Origin: Rheum nobile
Taxonomy: Eukaryota; Streptophyta; Magnoliopsida; Caryophyllales; Polygonaceae
Assembly (NCBI GenBank): GCA_027886185.1
Contig: WOAB01000583.1
Coordinates: 2,542,001 to 2,606,000, forward strand
Length of the DNA: 64,000 bases
Direction of reading: 5' to 3'
The translations under genes and the position numbers were made by a program. This document shows, piece after piece, positions 46,690 through 59,574 of the stretch. Each line of letters opens with the position of its first letter. The first letter of the stretch is position 1. The notes beneath the pieces were generated by a model. It had not been told where the DNA came from. It made no database searches and saw only the letters and a program-made list of their open reading frames with translations.

Positions 46690-49330
46690 AGTTACCCTTA
46701 TAAAGAAGGAGAACCTAAATCATCACAATAAATGATTTTTACAAGCATTAAACAAGCTGAATGAAGGGTAGAGCCCGAACGTAAGATCTGAAGTCGAGAT
46801 TGGAGCAACTGCTCACGGGTGAGAGTCGGGGCAATGTTGTAATATCTCTCATTTTATAAGGATATTTTGGAATTTTTCCAACTTCCGTATTACAAGTCGA
46901 ATTAATTCAGAGAAGTCGGACATTCGGTAATATGTTTGATCTCTGTAATAATTTTTCTAAGTGAAATAAAATACATTTCGATGTATTTTGGGACTTAATA
47001 CTCGTTCGTGTATGATTATTTTTATCCCGGGCTAAGGCCAAGTTGATCCAAAGTTTAAACGAATGAAATATGGCCTTGACGGCGACCGCCGTAAAGCAAG
47101 CGGCGACCGCCGCCAACTAGCCGACATTGTCAGCACCAACTTGTCAAGTGGCCTAGAAAGCGGTGACCGCCGCCAGAAAGCGGCGACCGCCGCCAGACAC
47201 AGACATGGGCGGCGACCCCTTGTCGACGGCGGCGACCGCCGCCACTGTTGCAGGCGTAGGTGCAGGGGCTTGCCGGCGACCGGGGAGACGCCCGATCTTG
47301 GCCCTCCACGTTGCATGGTTTGCCCATTTCTTGTCCCCTGACTTTGGCTATAAAAGGGGAAGGGTTTGGGATCAGATTGAGCACAAACCCAAGCTCAAAT
47401 CTCTCACTTTAATCTCGTCGGAAATTCGAGCTTTCGCCGGAGAATTGGATATCGATCGTCAGAGCTCCTTTGGTATTATTTCAGTTGCAAAGTGAAGCTT
47501 TGGAAGCCCTTAGAAGCTTAGAATCCAAAGCAAGGGAAAGGAGAAGCAAAACAATTGACGTCGGTGAGTTTTTGCTCTCGTAAATTTTTTGGTGTTCGTA
47601 GCGGCGACCGCTGCCACGAACAGCGGCGCTCGCCGTAAGGCAGACGGCGACCGCCGCCCAGGGGCTTTTGGCCTGTTTCGGCCTTGGCTTCTGTGGCTTT
47701 CGATCGGGCTTCATTCCTTTCGATTGCTTTCGTTATTCTTTAGATTCGTACTCGTTATTGTCGAATCTAACTTAGGGTTTCTTTATGGGTCGATCCGAAG
47801 GAATCTGTGTTGCCAGATCTGTCCCTGTTTTGAGCCCGGAAATCCCATCGTCGTCATTAAGCTTCTGCGGATCTAAGGCAAGTGGCGGTTCGCTCTTGCT
47901 CATCATTCCATATTTCAATTAATTATCAATTGTTTAGTTGTTAATTAATTTGGGATGATTTACTGATTTATTGTTCGTTGGGAACAGCTTTGTTAATAAT
48001 TGATTAAAAGATTATATTATAATAGGTTGTATATTCTGCTAGAACAACGCTATTATAGATATATATTGTAGATGTGGGCCTTGATGGCTTTGATGTGGAT
48101 TATTACTGTGTTGAACTGTTTAGTTAGTACTAGTAGTTAGGAATGTTGGACTCGTTGAGGCCCAGTCGTTTCTTGATAATTATTGGTTGAGAGGGCATCG
48201 GAGACCCTGACACCAACTGACGGATCATGATCGTCCTCTATCCGAGTATAGAGGTGGTGCACTTAGCTAGTGTCACAAACCTTGGGAAGGATTCCCTTCA
48301 ATATATGTCCCTCATGACGAAATATATATCTAAAAGCTTATAATGTGATGTGTGTTTTGGAATTAAATGAGATAAGTGCCGTTGTCGCACATAATTAAAT
48401 ATACCCTCAGGCGAGTAGTGCAGCTAGGAAATAGTGCAGCTAGGAAATCTCATCTTGACTTTGATCAGAGTAACGTTCTCTTTCCAATCTGGATTCGCCG
48501 TGAGCGGTGAGGTTGGTCGTGAACCGAAACATCAAGTCGTTTTGAACGCTTGTGTGTAATTATTAATGTTTCCCAACATTTGTCATATTTCCGATAAGAC
48601 TCATTTCGTTGGAGTCTTCTTTTGGGTTTGATTGTTGTGAGACTCGGTCTCTAGAATCTTCTCTTGATCATGTCTTTTCATAGATTTCAGTAGAAGTATG
48701 GTGGTTGACTATCGTCATCGGTTGTTATTCGAGAAGCGATGAGTCTAACCTAATACGACTACTTCGAACCACTCTGCTTTGTACCCTTGCTTAGTCTTTC
48801 ATTAGACTAACCAACCGTAATTGTTCTCTGCATGGTTGGCTGGTGTCATCCGTTCGATTCGACACATCAGATAAGTTGCCATCCCGTAAAGGCTAGAACG
48901 ACTATAGAGGCGAACGGTGTTTTGACAAGTTTATTCAGGTTAAGATCCTTGGTGGGTGATCATAGCGATCAAGACCCTTTTTTTTGTTATTTCAAAGACT
49001 TCCGCTGTAATGATTCTGATTATGTATTTTGATGTATTTGGAATTATGCTGAAATTCCGAGACTTGGTTTTAATGAAAGTTATGATATGTTGTATTATAA
49101 CTGTGGTTTAATGATTTATATTAACTGGAAAAGCCTTGGGTGACATCGGACAGTATGTCTGAGGTCACTGGCGGTAATGCTTTCAAGAGGTTATTTGGGG
49201 GTGTTACAAATGTAATCCATAATTGTACTTCACAGAAGAATTGGGGAGATTTCTGAAGTGGCCAGAAAGTCAGCAGCTTTGTTATTCTTCTTATACCTAA
49301 ATCATTTCATTTTGAATTTCAATTGATTAT
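46690..49330 (-). mobile_element. LINE 3' fragment interrupted by a solo LTR
   Basis: The start (aacctaaatcatcac..aatgatttt) matches the 3' end of the LINE at 40880. After the solo LTR the minus strand resumes with an RNase H piece resembling NKAADFLA-type sequence (49240-49300). Removing 46838-49208 restores continuity across aatgt, which supports the LTR boundaries. It is a short remnant. Confidence 0.6.
46838..49208. mobile_element. Solo LTR, Del/Tekay-like chromovirus
   Basis: The 2.37-kb segment begins tgtaatatctctcatttta and ends gggggtgttaca. These termini are typical of Tekay/Del chromovirus LTRs. It is flanked by a perfect 5-bp duplication aatgt (46833-46837 and 49209-49213). No internal gag-pol is present, so this is a solo LTR from recombination. 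Inside, a GC-rich stretch at 47070-47290 and again near 47600-47660 repeats ggcgaccgccgcc many times. The segment around 47341-47500 looks like the transcription start and leader, with a TATA-like ctataaaag at 47348. Confidence 0.85.
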
Positions 49331-51470
49331 ACTTACAACAATCATTAGAACACAATGACTATCGAGCTCGGTCAACTAGTAAATGATGACATCCATGATC
49401 ACAGTGGCATAGCAGGGGGTTAGGGAGGCGGTATCCCCGTTATCCTCCGATAAACCCCTTGAAATCTGTCGAAATTCAAATTTAACCACCGTTAACTTTT
49501 AGTTATATAATGTAAAAATGGTGTAAAAGCTGCAAGAAAATTGTCTTGACTTAGTGGTATTTGCGCCAATAGGTCATGGATTCAATCCTTATCAACTCTC
49601 TCATTTTTTTTGATTCTTTTAATTATTTCCTTCATATTTGATACATCTTATGACTCAAAAAAAAAATCCAACTAACTTTTATTATTTAAATATTTTTTGA
49701 AATAAATATATAGTATGTGTTATATAAATTGGTCAAGTTTCAATCCCAGTCAACCCTCTCATCTTTTGAATTTTTACTAGTTATATGTGCGCCCGTGCTA
49801 CGCACGGATCTATGACATCTTAACTAATTTAAGATGTTTTTTATAATTAGATTAGTTGATATTTTAATATATTAGTGTACTTTGTAAAATTTATAGAATC
49901 GGGTTTATCGTAATTTACGATCAGTTTCTAAATAGTCAAATAATATATATATATATATGAGGTATTCTAGTATATTTTACTAATTACTATGTTTATTAAT
50001 GTTAATAAATGAATTGAAACCAAATCACTTTATGAACTTTATAAAAAAAGTTGTATAATTCTATCTCATATCAAAATATATATAGAAGTTGCTTAACCAT
50101 CAATTATTTAGATGTTGTTTCAAGTATTATTTACAAAATCAATATACTTTTATCATGCTTTATAATATTTTATTCAATTCTTAATTCTTATTTATATTTA
50201 TGATTAGCTTGCTTGATCTTTTAGATATATTGGTATACTTGTATGAAATATGTATAGTCAATATATTATCACATCACAAAAAAAATGTATATTTTATCTC
50301 ATATATAATTACTATATATAAGTTAGTAATTTTTTATATTTACGTATTATTTCAAGTATTATTCAAAAGTTATTTTAAAGAATCAATATATGTATTGTTA
50401 TTATATTGTTATGAATTATTTATATACATTATGAACTGACATATATGTAATATATATATATATACAATTTTTTTTGAAATAGTTGATTATGAAGGAGTTG
50501 TTGATATTAATGTTAAGACATTGTAAAAAAAAAACAAATATGTGCAACTTATGATACATGACATGTAAAAAAATATATCTATGTATATATACAATTAAAT
50601 CATAAAATTATAACACGTTATTATAAGTTGAAATTGCTTATATATTTATGTTTATATTTGTATGTTCTCATTCATGAATTCTAATATCAATGTTGCGCAC
50701 TTATTAATTAAACACTAAATTTACATTAGCACAATCCTAAAAATTAAATTATGAACAAAATCCTAAAAATTAAATTATGAAAAATTCTAAAATTTAAATT
50801 ATTCTATTTTTTCATTTATTTATCTTTAGATCATTTTATAAAAGATATTATATATCTGAATATAAAAAATAACAATTTATTGAATTTACATTTGTTTAAT
50901 CTCTTATTTTTTAATTTATGGGATTTTAAAATTTGCTTAATATTTAATACATACTGTTAACTTTTTTAAACAAAATAGAGGAAATTGTGTAAAGAATAGG
51001 CATTTAATAGATATCATTTATTGGATAATATGTCAACTTTTCTTGTTAGATAGATTATTTTCTTCATGTTTGATGGATCATATGACTCAAACAAAGAAAT
51101 CGCACTAACTTATATTATTTAAAGAATTTTCGAAATAAAAATAATATGTGTGATATAAATTGGTCAAGTTTCAAAATATTAATAAAAAACTTTGGACTCA
51201 AGCAAAAAATGAACTAAATTATATTATTTAAATAAAAATAGTATGTGTCGTATAAATTGGTCAAGTTTCAAATGATTGGTGTTTAAACGTTTCTCGTTAG
51301 CTTCAAAATATTAATAACAATGTTAATAACTCAATTAAAAAAAATTGAATTCCAAAAAAAGAGAATTTTTCATTATTCGTCCACTTTTTAGGATCCTTTC
51401 CAAAAAAAGATAACACAGAGTCTAGCTGGTAATATTATATGATTATGTGGTCACCAATTCCAATTTCCTC
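49331..51470. other. AT-rich interval with possible Helitron 3' end and dispersed direct repeats
   Basis: No genes. On the minus strand a GC hairpin (ccgtg..cacgg, near 49788-49806) lies about 12 nt before CTAG at 49780-49777, followed by T, which is the layout of a Helitron 3' end. A 5' TC end was not found. The phrase 'tataaattggtcaagtttca' occurs at 49722, 51150 and 51254, each time preceded by 'cta.ctta.attattta', indicating three copies of an older AT-rich repeat. Confidence 0.45.
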
Positions 51471-51521
51471 ATTTGTTAAGATTGTTTTTTTTTTTTTGAT
51501 GAGGAAAGAATTAGACGGGAA

Positions 51522-54500
51522 CTAGCAGCGATGCGTAGTCCGGCCTAGAGCATCCTTTCGGATGAGAACGCAGAGTTCTTGGTTGGTATATAGGTCAATT
51601 CCTGAGGGTGAGAAGCTGAGTTTAGTGATGTGATCAGCAGCTCGGTTCACCTCTCGAAAAATATGCCTAAAGCGGACTTCCTGGAAGGAACGGAGATCGA
51701 GAAGAAAATCAGCGATAACCATTTCGATTTCCCAAGGACAAGTCCAAATGCCTAAAATAGAGTTGATCAGGCAAAGATTGTCTCCTTCAATTTCGACTTT
51801 GTTGATGTTTAGTGAGATGGCCTTTTGAATGCTATTTTTTAAGGCCATGGTTTCTGTCATGAGGACAGATTGGCACCCATACTTTTTGTTGGACATATGG
51901 ATAGTATCAGCATTTTCGTTTCTGATAATGTATCCTGTCCCTGTTTGTCCATTTGGTAGTTTTGATCCATCAAAATTTATTTTGCAGAATCCGGGGTACG
52001 GTTTCTCCCACTTAAGCCTTTTTGTTTTACGCCTCTTGGGAGGATTAGTTTCTTGGTGGGTAGAGACGTCAGTTTCTCTTGTTTTTGTTTTATTCCAATT
52101 TTTTATGAGGGTTTTTATATATACGGCTAAGTCTTTTATTTTGTCCGAGTTGGTTGTTTGAAAGATAATTTGGTTTCTGTTGATCCAGGTGCCCCACCAA
52201 GTAGTAGCAAGACAAACCCATTATGTTTTGGTTAAAAGATTTTGCAGTTGACAGATAGTCGTCCTTGGTTCTTGATTATTAGTGTTTAAACTAAAGGTTT
52301 GATGTTCAATGTATGGATTTTGGTTTTTGATTTGTGCTAGGGTGTGAGGGCATCTGAATAGGAAGTGATTTAAGTCTTCATTTGTGTTATTGCATGAATC
52401 GCATGTCATTGTTACCGCTACCTGTTTTTGTGCTAGTCTAGCTTTAGTAGGTAGCCCGTTATGGAATATTTTCCATAGGAAGTTTTTGACTTTCGGGTAA
52501 GTATCCAGTTTCCATAACCAGGAGAGATCGTTATTACTGGGATTTGTCTGTTTAGAGATGAGTTCGAAAGCGGTTTTAGTTGAGAACCACCCATTTTTGT
52601 TAGGCGCCCAATATAGTCGGTCAGGGATATCATTTTGAGGTAGGTGTATGTTTGAGATGGTGGCAACAGCCTCATCACGGAGTACCTTTTTAAGCTCAGT
52701 AAGGTTCCATTTTTTGTTGGTTATAAGATCTCGAACTTTTAATTATGGGTCAATGGTGGTATCCGGTCGGATGTAATCTTTGATGTTCATATTAGGAATC
52801 CAAGAATCCTCCCAAAACTTTACCGAACAACCATCTCCTATGAGCCATTGTAGGCCAGTTTTGAATTCATTGCGGAGTTTGAGGAGGTGTCCCCATTGCC
52901 ACGAGTGGTTTGTTTTTCTTGTATAATTGAGGATGGTCGTATTCCTTAGGTATTTTTCATTAATGATTTTAACCCATATATTATTTGGTTCAGCAAGGAG
53001 TTTCCATATGAGTTTCATTTGGAGGGCTTTATTCATATCTTCGGTTTTCCTGATACCAATACCTCCATTGGATGTATTCTTGCATATTTTATCCCATCCG
53101 ATTAATGGTTTATACGTATGTTCTTTGTTCCATAGGAAGTTTCTATTTGCTTTGTCCAGTGTGTGATGTATAGCTGTTGGTAGCATGAAGCATTGCATTA
53201 TATGGTTTGGCTTGGCTGCCAGGTTTGCTCTGATGAGAGTTGCTCTTCCTTCAAGGGAGAGAGAATTAGCTTTCCATTTTGATAATTGTGTAGTCGTGGC
53301 CTGAATTGTGTCTTGGAATGTGTTATGGTTAACCTTTCCGTTGATAATTGGACATCCTAGGTATTTGTCTAGGGATACGGAACTCGGGATGTTGAGGATG
53401 GATTGGATTGAAGTTTTAATGTTATTTGGTGTATTGGGAGTTGTCTGGAATGCAGATTTATGGTAGTTTATACATTGTCCTGATATGGAGCAATAGTCTT
53501 CAATAATAGATTTGACCTTTTGGCAGGATGTTTGATTGGCTTTCGCGAAATTGAGGATGTCATCTGCGAAGGCTAAGAAGGGGATGTTTGTTCCCATTCG
53601 GTTCATTCTAAAACCTAGTTGTTTGGTATTAATGTTGGCTTCATACTGTAGTTTCTTGGCAAGTACCTCAGCCCCTAGGATAAATAGGAAGGGTGATAGG
53701 GGATCTCCTTGTCGCAATCCTCGTTTAGGGTAGAAGACATCAGTTGGCCCATTATTAACTAATACTGAGAATGATACAGTCTCAATACACTCTTTGATCC
53801 AGTTAATGAATATTGGGGAGAACCCGAATTTGTTAAGGACTTTTAGGATGAAATCTCATTCTATCTTATCGTATGCTTTTTCCATATCTAGTTTGATCGC
53901 AATCCATCCTTCTTTTCCTTTTTTAGAGCGAAAGGTGTGAAAGATTTCATGGGCTATTAGGATGTTATCCTGTATCGCTCGGTCCGCTACGAAGGCACCC
54001 TGAAGAGGATGAATGAGTTTGTTTAGGATTGGTTTCAATCTTTCCGTCATGATTTTAGATATAACCTTATATACTGTTGAGCATAGGCTAATTGGTCGAT
54101 AATGATTGGTCGAGTTTGGATTATCATATTTTGGTATTAGGGTGATGAAGGTATGATTGATTTGTTTGAGAAGTTTACCAGAGTGGAAGAAGCTCTTTAC
54201 TGATTTCGTGACCAGTGGTCCCACAATGTGCCAGTATTTCTGATAAAAGATTGCGGACATACCATTAGGTCCTGGTGATTTATCACTTCCAATGTTGAAA
54301 ATAGCTTTTTTGACGTCGTCGTTGGTAACATTCCTGGTTAAGCTAATGTTATCTTGGTCTGTAACCTCATTTGTAATGTTGGACATCATGTTTTGGAGGT
54401 TGGAGTTATCTATTATACCTTTTTTCAAAGTCAGCTTTGATTTCATTTCGGATGTTTTCTTGTCCGATAACGATTGTGCCTTCTTGCGTTCTTATTTCAC

Positions 54501-55644
54501 GAATAATTTTACGGCTTCTTCTTCCATTTGCAATTCTATGGAAGTAGTTTGTATTTAAGTCTATTGCTTTGATGTGTTTGGTTTTGGCTCTTTGGCTCCA
54601 GTACTTTTTGTGAAATGATAGAAGACAGTCTTTTTTACTAATGAGTCTATTTTGTTTGTTAACTAGTGTTGGATTTGGGTTGAGTATGATGTCTTTTTGA
54701 ATCTTTAATAGTTCTGTCTCTGTTTCTTTGATTTGTTTATGGATGTTACCAAAGGTAGTCTTATTCCATTTCTTGGCGCTTATTTTTAGAGCAAGGTTTT
54801 TTTTAACAAGGTTATACATGTGGGAGCCTTGTGTTTCAATTCTCCAAGCTTGTTTGACCAGATTTTCAAAATCTTTTCTTGTTGTCCACATTTTTTCAAA
54901 TTTAAAGGATTGTGCCTTAAGTGGGGTGGGATTTTCAAGCTCCACCGAGATAGGGCAGTGATCCGAGGAGGTAAAGGCATGATTTTTGGTAAAGATGCCC
55001 GGGAACCATTGTAGAATTTGGTCTTGTATGAGGACTCGATCTAGTTTTTCATATATGTTGTTAATTCCTGTTTTATTCTTCCGCCAGGTGAATTCACCTC
55101 CTTGAGTTGGGATGTTTAACATGTCACAGTTGTTTCTGAAGTTATAAAGTCTCTGGTATCTTGATGGAGGGCTACCACATCCTCCCTTCTTTTCAGATGG
55201 AGTTTCGATTTCATTGAGGTCACCAATGATGATGCATGGCATGTGTGCTTGGTGAATGAAGTTTGTTAGGCGATTCCATAATTCATTTTTTTCACTATCC
55301 TTTGGTGGTGCATATGCAAAGATGAGCATCATATAGTGATTTTTGTCAATGATTTTATATTTGACCGCTATAAATCTCTTGTCAGTGTGTGCTAGCTCGC
55401 AAAGTTCGTTTTGAAATTGATAGGATTTCCACATAACGCAGATACCACCCGAGAATCCAGTTACGGGTGAGAAATGAAAGGTATCAAATCCGGCTTTGAG
55501 CCAGAGTCCTTTTTCGGGTTCTTGGTTTATTCTAGTTTCAACAAGGGCCATAATTTGTATTTTTTCAATTTTGCAAAGGGTTTCAATATCGGTCCAAAGG
55601 TTTTTCCGACCGATACCGCGACAATTCCATAGACTTATCTTCAT
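51522..55644 (-). pseudogene. LINE ORF2: endonuclease, reverse transcriptase, RNase H
   Basis: ATG at 55644 opens SLWNCRGIGRKN of the AP-type endonuclease, with GDLNE, ETP..GGCGSPPS and SSDHCPI as in L1 endonucleases. The reverse transcriptase includes GSDKSPGPNGM, FVADRAIQDNILIAHE, LDMEKAYDK, RQGDPLSPFLFI and FADD. A zf-RVT segment (TCDSCNNTNEDLNHFLFRCP) and RNase H (INFDGS, TETMAL, EIEGDN..) follow. Lesions: a 1-nt frameshift in a T run near 54420, TGA at 53856-53858 at an expected Trp, TAA near 52744 and TAG near 52220. The encoded enzyme would nick the target and prime reverse transcription, but this copy is dead. Confidence 0.9.
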
Positions 55645-56876
55645 AAAAACCTTGGGATTGGTTTAGCAAGTAATCTTGTTCTTGCTAGTCGTTGGTTTTG
55701 TATATGTGGGTTTGATTGTTTGTTTAGATGTAAGGTTTTAGTCTTATTTGGTTTGAATTTTTTGCGGGTTCCCTGCTTTGAGTTTCCGTTCTTGTTTACT
55801 TTATGGGTAAAGTCTTTGTCGGATTTTGATTTTACTTCTGTGATTGTGGGTTTCATGGAATAGGAACTGCCAATTGAGCACTTGATCTTGTTGGATTTCC
55901 TTTTACCCTGTCTGGTAATGAAGGTATTCGTATAATTGGGTTGATAAGCATTTGGGTGGTCTGCTTTTCCTTTGACTTTTGGTTGCCAAATAAAATACAT
56001 TACAGGATACATATAAAATTTATGTATTGTTAATACATGGTTTGTGTGTCTTGCAGGAGGTGTAGAGGGCCTCCATTTCGGTTGTTGATTCCCTGTTAGG
56101 GGTTGTCCATAGTACATACAATCTTTGTTATTACATTGTCTTGGTTTACACATGGATGAGCATCTTGTTGTTTGTATACGGACACCAATCTTGCTCACAG
56201 TATTTCTGTGGTACTCCATCTTTGCCTGTTCAGGATCCACACATTCCTGCAAAACAAGGTTACCAATATGGTTAATACTTCTCATGTAGTTACCATTTCT
56301 AGTAGCTTGTATGGAGTTTTGATCATGTAGCTTGTTGTTCTTAGCATTTGTTGGAGTACTATCTTGTTGTTCCCTTAAGAGAAGCCATAGATACCACCTA
56401 GTCCTTGGTTTCAGAGTGGTGTAGAGCCATTTAGACAACTTAGAGCCTCCTAATAAGTGGTTATTCATACCATATTTTGGTGTGATGGTATGTTGGTTAG
56501 ACCATTGCAGTGAAGTCAATCTCCTAGAGATGCTGATTTTTTTAAGAGAGATTTTATAAACATACAATTTCGTGAGTCTAGCAATCACATATTGAAGAGA
56601 AGTGGAGTTTATCCAAAAGACATAGGGATTTAATCCGAGTTCATTCCTGGTAACATAGGAGTGCATCCTTACAAGGTGAAAATGGCTTTTCCAAGACTTA
56701 CACAAGTTGAACAACATGCCCAAAACAGACCATAATTTGAAAGGATTACATTGAGAATTTCTCTTCTGGTGGTAAACCACAGAGTTAATGCTAGTAGATG
56801 CATATTCTTCACACCAATGAGAGGGCTTATGGCAGTCATTGGTGGCAAAAATGAGAGAAATTCTAACTCTAATCAT
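55641..56876 (-). CDS. Unrecognised 411-residue open frame between LINE ORF1 and ORF2
   Basis: This frame is open for 411 codons, starts 15 bp after the ORF1 stop and ends in TGA overlapping the ORF2 start as ATGA (55644-55641). The product is basic and polar. Its C-terminal third is very Lys/Asn/Gln-rich (for example KRKSNKIK, KKFKPNKTKT) and ends ARTRLLAKPIPRFL. I recognise no domain. Such a long stop-free frame is unlikely by chance in AT-rich DNA, and the ATGA overlap suits termination-reinitiation. It could be a real third LINE protein, a detached C-terminal extension of ORF1, or a chance frame. The N-terminal part lacks obvious composition bias. Confidence 0.45.
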   Translation of the reverse strand: MIRVRISLIFATNDCHKPSHWCEEYASTSINSVVYHQKRNSQCNPFKLWSVLGMLFNLCKSWKSHFHLVRMHSYVTRNELGLNPYVFWINSTSLQYVIARLTKLYVYKISLKKISISRRLTSLQWSNQHTITPKYGMNNHLLGGSKLSKWLYTTLKPRTRWYLWLLLREQQDSTPTNAKNNKLHDQNSIQATRNGNYMRSINHIGNLVLQECVDPEQAKMEYHRNTVSKIGVRIQTTRCSSMCKPRQCNNKDCMYYGQPLTGNQQPKWRPSTPPARHTNHVLTIHKFYMYPVMYFIWQPKVKGKADHPNAYQPNYTNTFITRQGKRKSNKIKCSIGSSYSMKPTITEVKSKSDKDFTHKVNKNGNSKQGTRKKFKPNKTKTLHLNKQSNPHIQNQRLARTRLLAKPIPRFL

Positions 56877-56890
56877 AAAACATTCAGGAT

Positions 56891-58794
56891 TCAGAATTTT
56901 GGTTTTTTGGACCCCATCAGGAGGGAGGAGGCAGTATCATCTTCCCCTTCTTGGAGTTTCCTTTTGTTGGAGCCTGAGTTGGACATGGCTGAGTTATGCA
57001 CTTTCATAGTGCTTAACTTGTTGATCATGGACAAGCTAGAGTTCTTGGAATTGGCAGAGTTGATTGAGTGATAGGAGTCACCAGAAATAGCATCAACCTT
57101 ATCCTCACATTCTGCATCAGAATTAATAAGGGCATTCATCTCTTCCTCAGTGAAGTTGTGCTCTTCATTTTCATCAAAAATGTTGTGGTCTCCTTCATCA
57201 TCCAGAAGGTCATCCTCATCCATGATGAATTCAACATTGTTATTCTCAGCTAAAGTGTCTTCCCCAGGCTCCATCAGGCCATCAACATCAAGTGGGGAAT
57301 CACTGCTACTCTTCACCTGGGTATCATCATTTGGGGTGTCAAGTTTTATAGGGTGGTTGCTAGGTTGGTTCTCCAGGTGAGTGGTTTTGGCATTGTGTGG
57401 TTGGCTTTTTATGTGATGAGAAGTGATTTGGGGATTGCTCATTTCTTCAGTAGGCAGCTGTGCATCAGGAAGAGGTGCCAGAGCAGATGGTGGGGCAAGG
57501 TTAGTAGTGGTAGTCACACAGTCAGTTGTGACAGCAGGTTCATGTTTGTTGTTGCAGATGGGGGCAGTGTTAGGGGCACTCATGTCAGGTGATCTAATCC
57601 CTTTGGTAGAGTTGGTAGGAGGAGTTGTAGAGGGATTGATTGGGGTGGCATTTTTGGGATTAGTGGTCTGAGAAGATGATCCTCCAGTTTCTGAGGAGAA
57701 GATGAAGGGGGCCTTTGATTGGGGTGTTTGGCTTATAGTGTTGTTTTCATAAACAATGGAGACACCTCCATTTTTGTTGAGATAAGGTTTTGTTCCATGG
57801 CTCTCAAGGTTATCTCTCTCTTTCTTTTGTTCTTTCTTGGAAGTAACCCTCACCCATTCATTCCCATTGGGCTCTGTGGGCCCATCTTCCCCAGATTCAG
57901 GGTTGTGTGGAGGGTTGGCTCTTCTGATGGATATTTGGAATTTAGGGGGTATGAATTTTTTGAGAGGGCAAGCAGAAAACAAGTGAGAAGGGTCACCACA
58001 ATTCCCACAGCCTTCAGGCCAATCTTCAAACCAAATATTGAACTTTTCCTCAATGCCATTGGCATTAGGGATGAGAACAAAGTTTTCGATTGTGTTGTTG
58101 AAATCAATGTTGGTGCAAATTCTAACAAATTTGGCCCACTTTCTTTTGTTAGCCTGGGGGTCTAGTTTGATCAAGGTTCCAATGTGGTTTTCCTCAAGGA
58201 TAAGGCTTATGGCTTCTGCAGAGCAGAGATCAGCATGGAGCATGGGAATTCTAATCCAGAGATCTAATTGAGCATAAGATTCTGTTTGGGGATTAAATCC
58301 AATGTACCATTTTTTGAGCAAAAGGAGCTGGCCAAAGGCATGGTAAAGTCTCCCTTCCCAGATTTTCTTAAGGTCAATGGGGTTGGAAAAGATGATTTCG
58401 AATCATCCAAAGCTATTATCAAAGAAATTAATCTCCCTTTGAGGTATCTCCATTCAGATTTGAGTTTGGCAAATAATTTTGGGAATTCCATTGGATTGCC
58501 AATGACATAACCCATCAGAGTATTTTCCTTTACTTTTTGAGCTTTGGCTCTAATTTGGGCTAGTTTAGAGAAGAGGGAACCAGGCATCACCTTGGCAGTG
58601 CCTTGTTCCATTATCTTAGGGCCACAGGGATTTTTGGGGTTCCCTTGTTTAGCAGTGTTATCATCCTTAGAGGATGAAGTATTGATGTTGTGGGTTTCAC
58701 AGGTATTGGTAGGTACTTTAGGTGCTTGTGAAGCACTTGTTGGGCATGTTTCAGTGCATATTACATCAGAGAAAGGTTTCTTACCTTTGTCCAT
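56891..58794 (-). pseudogene. LINE ORF1: DUF4283 and CCHC zinc knuckle
   Basis: ATG at 58794 (MDKGKKPFSD) leads into a Ser/Thr-rich segment. The DUF4283-type nucleic-acid-binding fold follows (KKWYIGFNPQTESYAQLDLWIRIPMLH), then a zinc knuckle CGNCGDPSHLFSACPL. A long acidic, low-complexity C-terminus ends SLLMGSKKPKF. This is the usual plant L1 ORF1 plan, in which the protein binds the element RNA. A 1-nt frameshift near 58330 separates the N-terminal 155 residues from the rest. Confidence 0.85.
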
Positions 58795-59574
58795 CAGGAA
58801 GGAAGGGAAGTGGATTTGAGAAGTAAAGCAGAGAACCCAGTCACCACACCAGAGAGCAAAGAGGCACCAGCTACTAATTTCTACGACATTCAGTTTTTGA
58901 TTTTGATGGTAAACTATTTTATGAGTGAATTTTCGATTAGGAGGGTATTGGTATTTATAGATGGATATAAGTTTGATATTGCAAGAGATAAGATTAGCAG
59001 GTAAAGGAACTTCACGCCTGGAGAATGAAAGAAGGCAGCCACATGTCTCCGTACACCTCTGCACCTTCTCAATGTAGACGCCCATTCGAGGTTTCCCAAA
59101 TCTCCGACCGCCGTGGTTCAATCCGAGGAAGAGGGGAGTTGTCCAGTGAGAGGGTAGGCAGGCAGCCCTACGTCTGGTGGTGATTTTGAGCTCTGGCTCC
59201 CTTTTTGTCAGCCTTTCAGCATCTCGGGGTATATACGGCCGCCGTCCAAACCAGATTGAGAAGGTGACCTCTGACCATTGCTGCGCAGCGGGTTGAAGCC
59301 CCTAGAAGTCAAACGAGGAGGTTCGACATCGTACCTTCTCTGAGCAAGGGGATTTGCTTCCTTTTGAGATCTTGTTCGGTTTCCTCTAAGTGGAAAGGGG
59401 GTTTTGGGAAAGGCCCAAAAGAAGCACAGTTGTGAGCCATTGTTGATTTAGCAGGTTTATGCATGTTGTTTTGTCGAGATGAAGGTTGGGGGTGATGTTG
59501 AGATTTGATCGGCGCAGGTGTGGGTTTTGGGGTGACAGAGAGCGTTTTCTTTAGGGTTTGCCATTAGGGTTTTT
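58795..59574 (-). other. LINE 5' UTR
   Basis: 780 bp between the ORF1 ATG and the target duplication. It is richer in G+C than its surroundings and contains short open frames but no recognisable protein. An internal promoter is expected here for a full-length LINE; no specific motif stands out. Confidence 0.55.

Noticed and set aside
49545..49620. tRNA gene or tRNA-derived SINE (agtggtatttgcg .. ggattcaatcc)
   Set aside because: A- and B-box-like words are present but there is no convincing cloverleaf, and the pieces occur in an AT-rich duplicated context.
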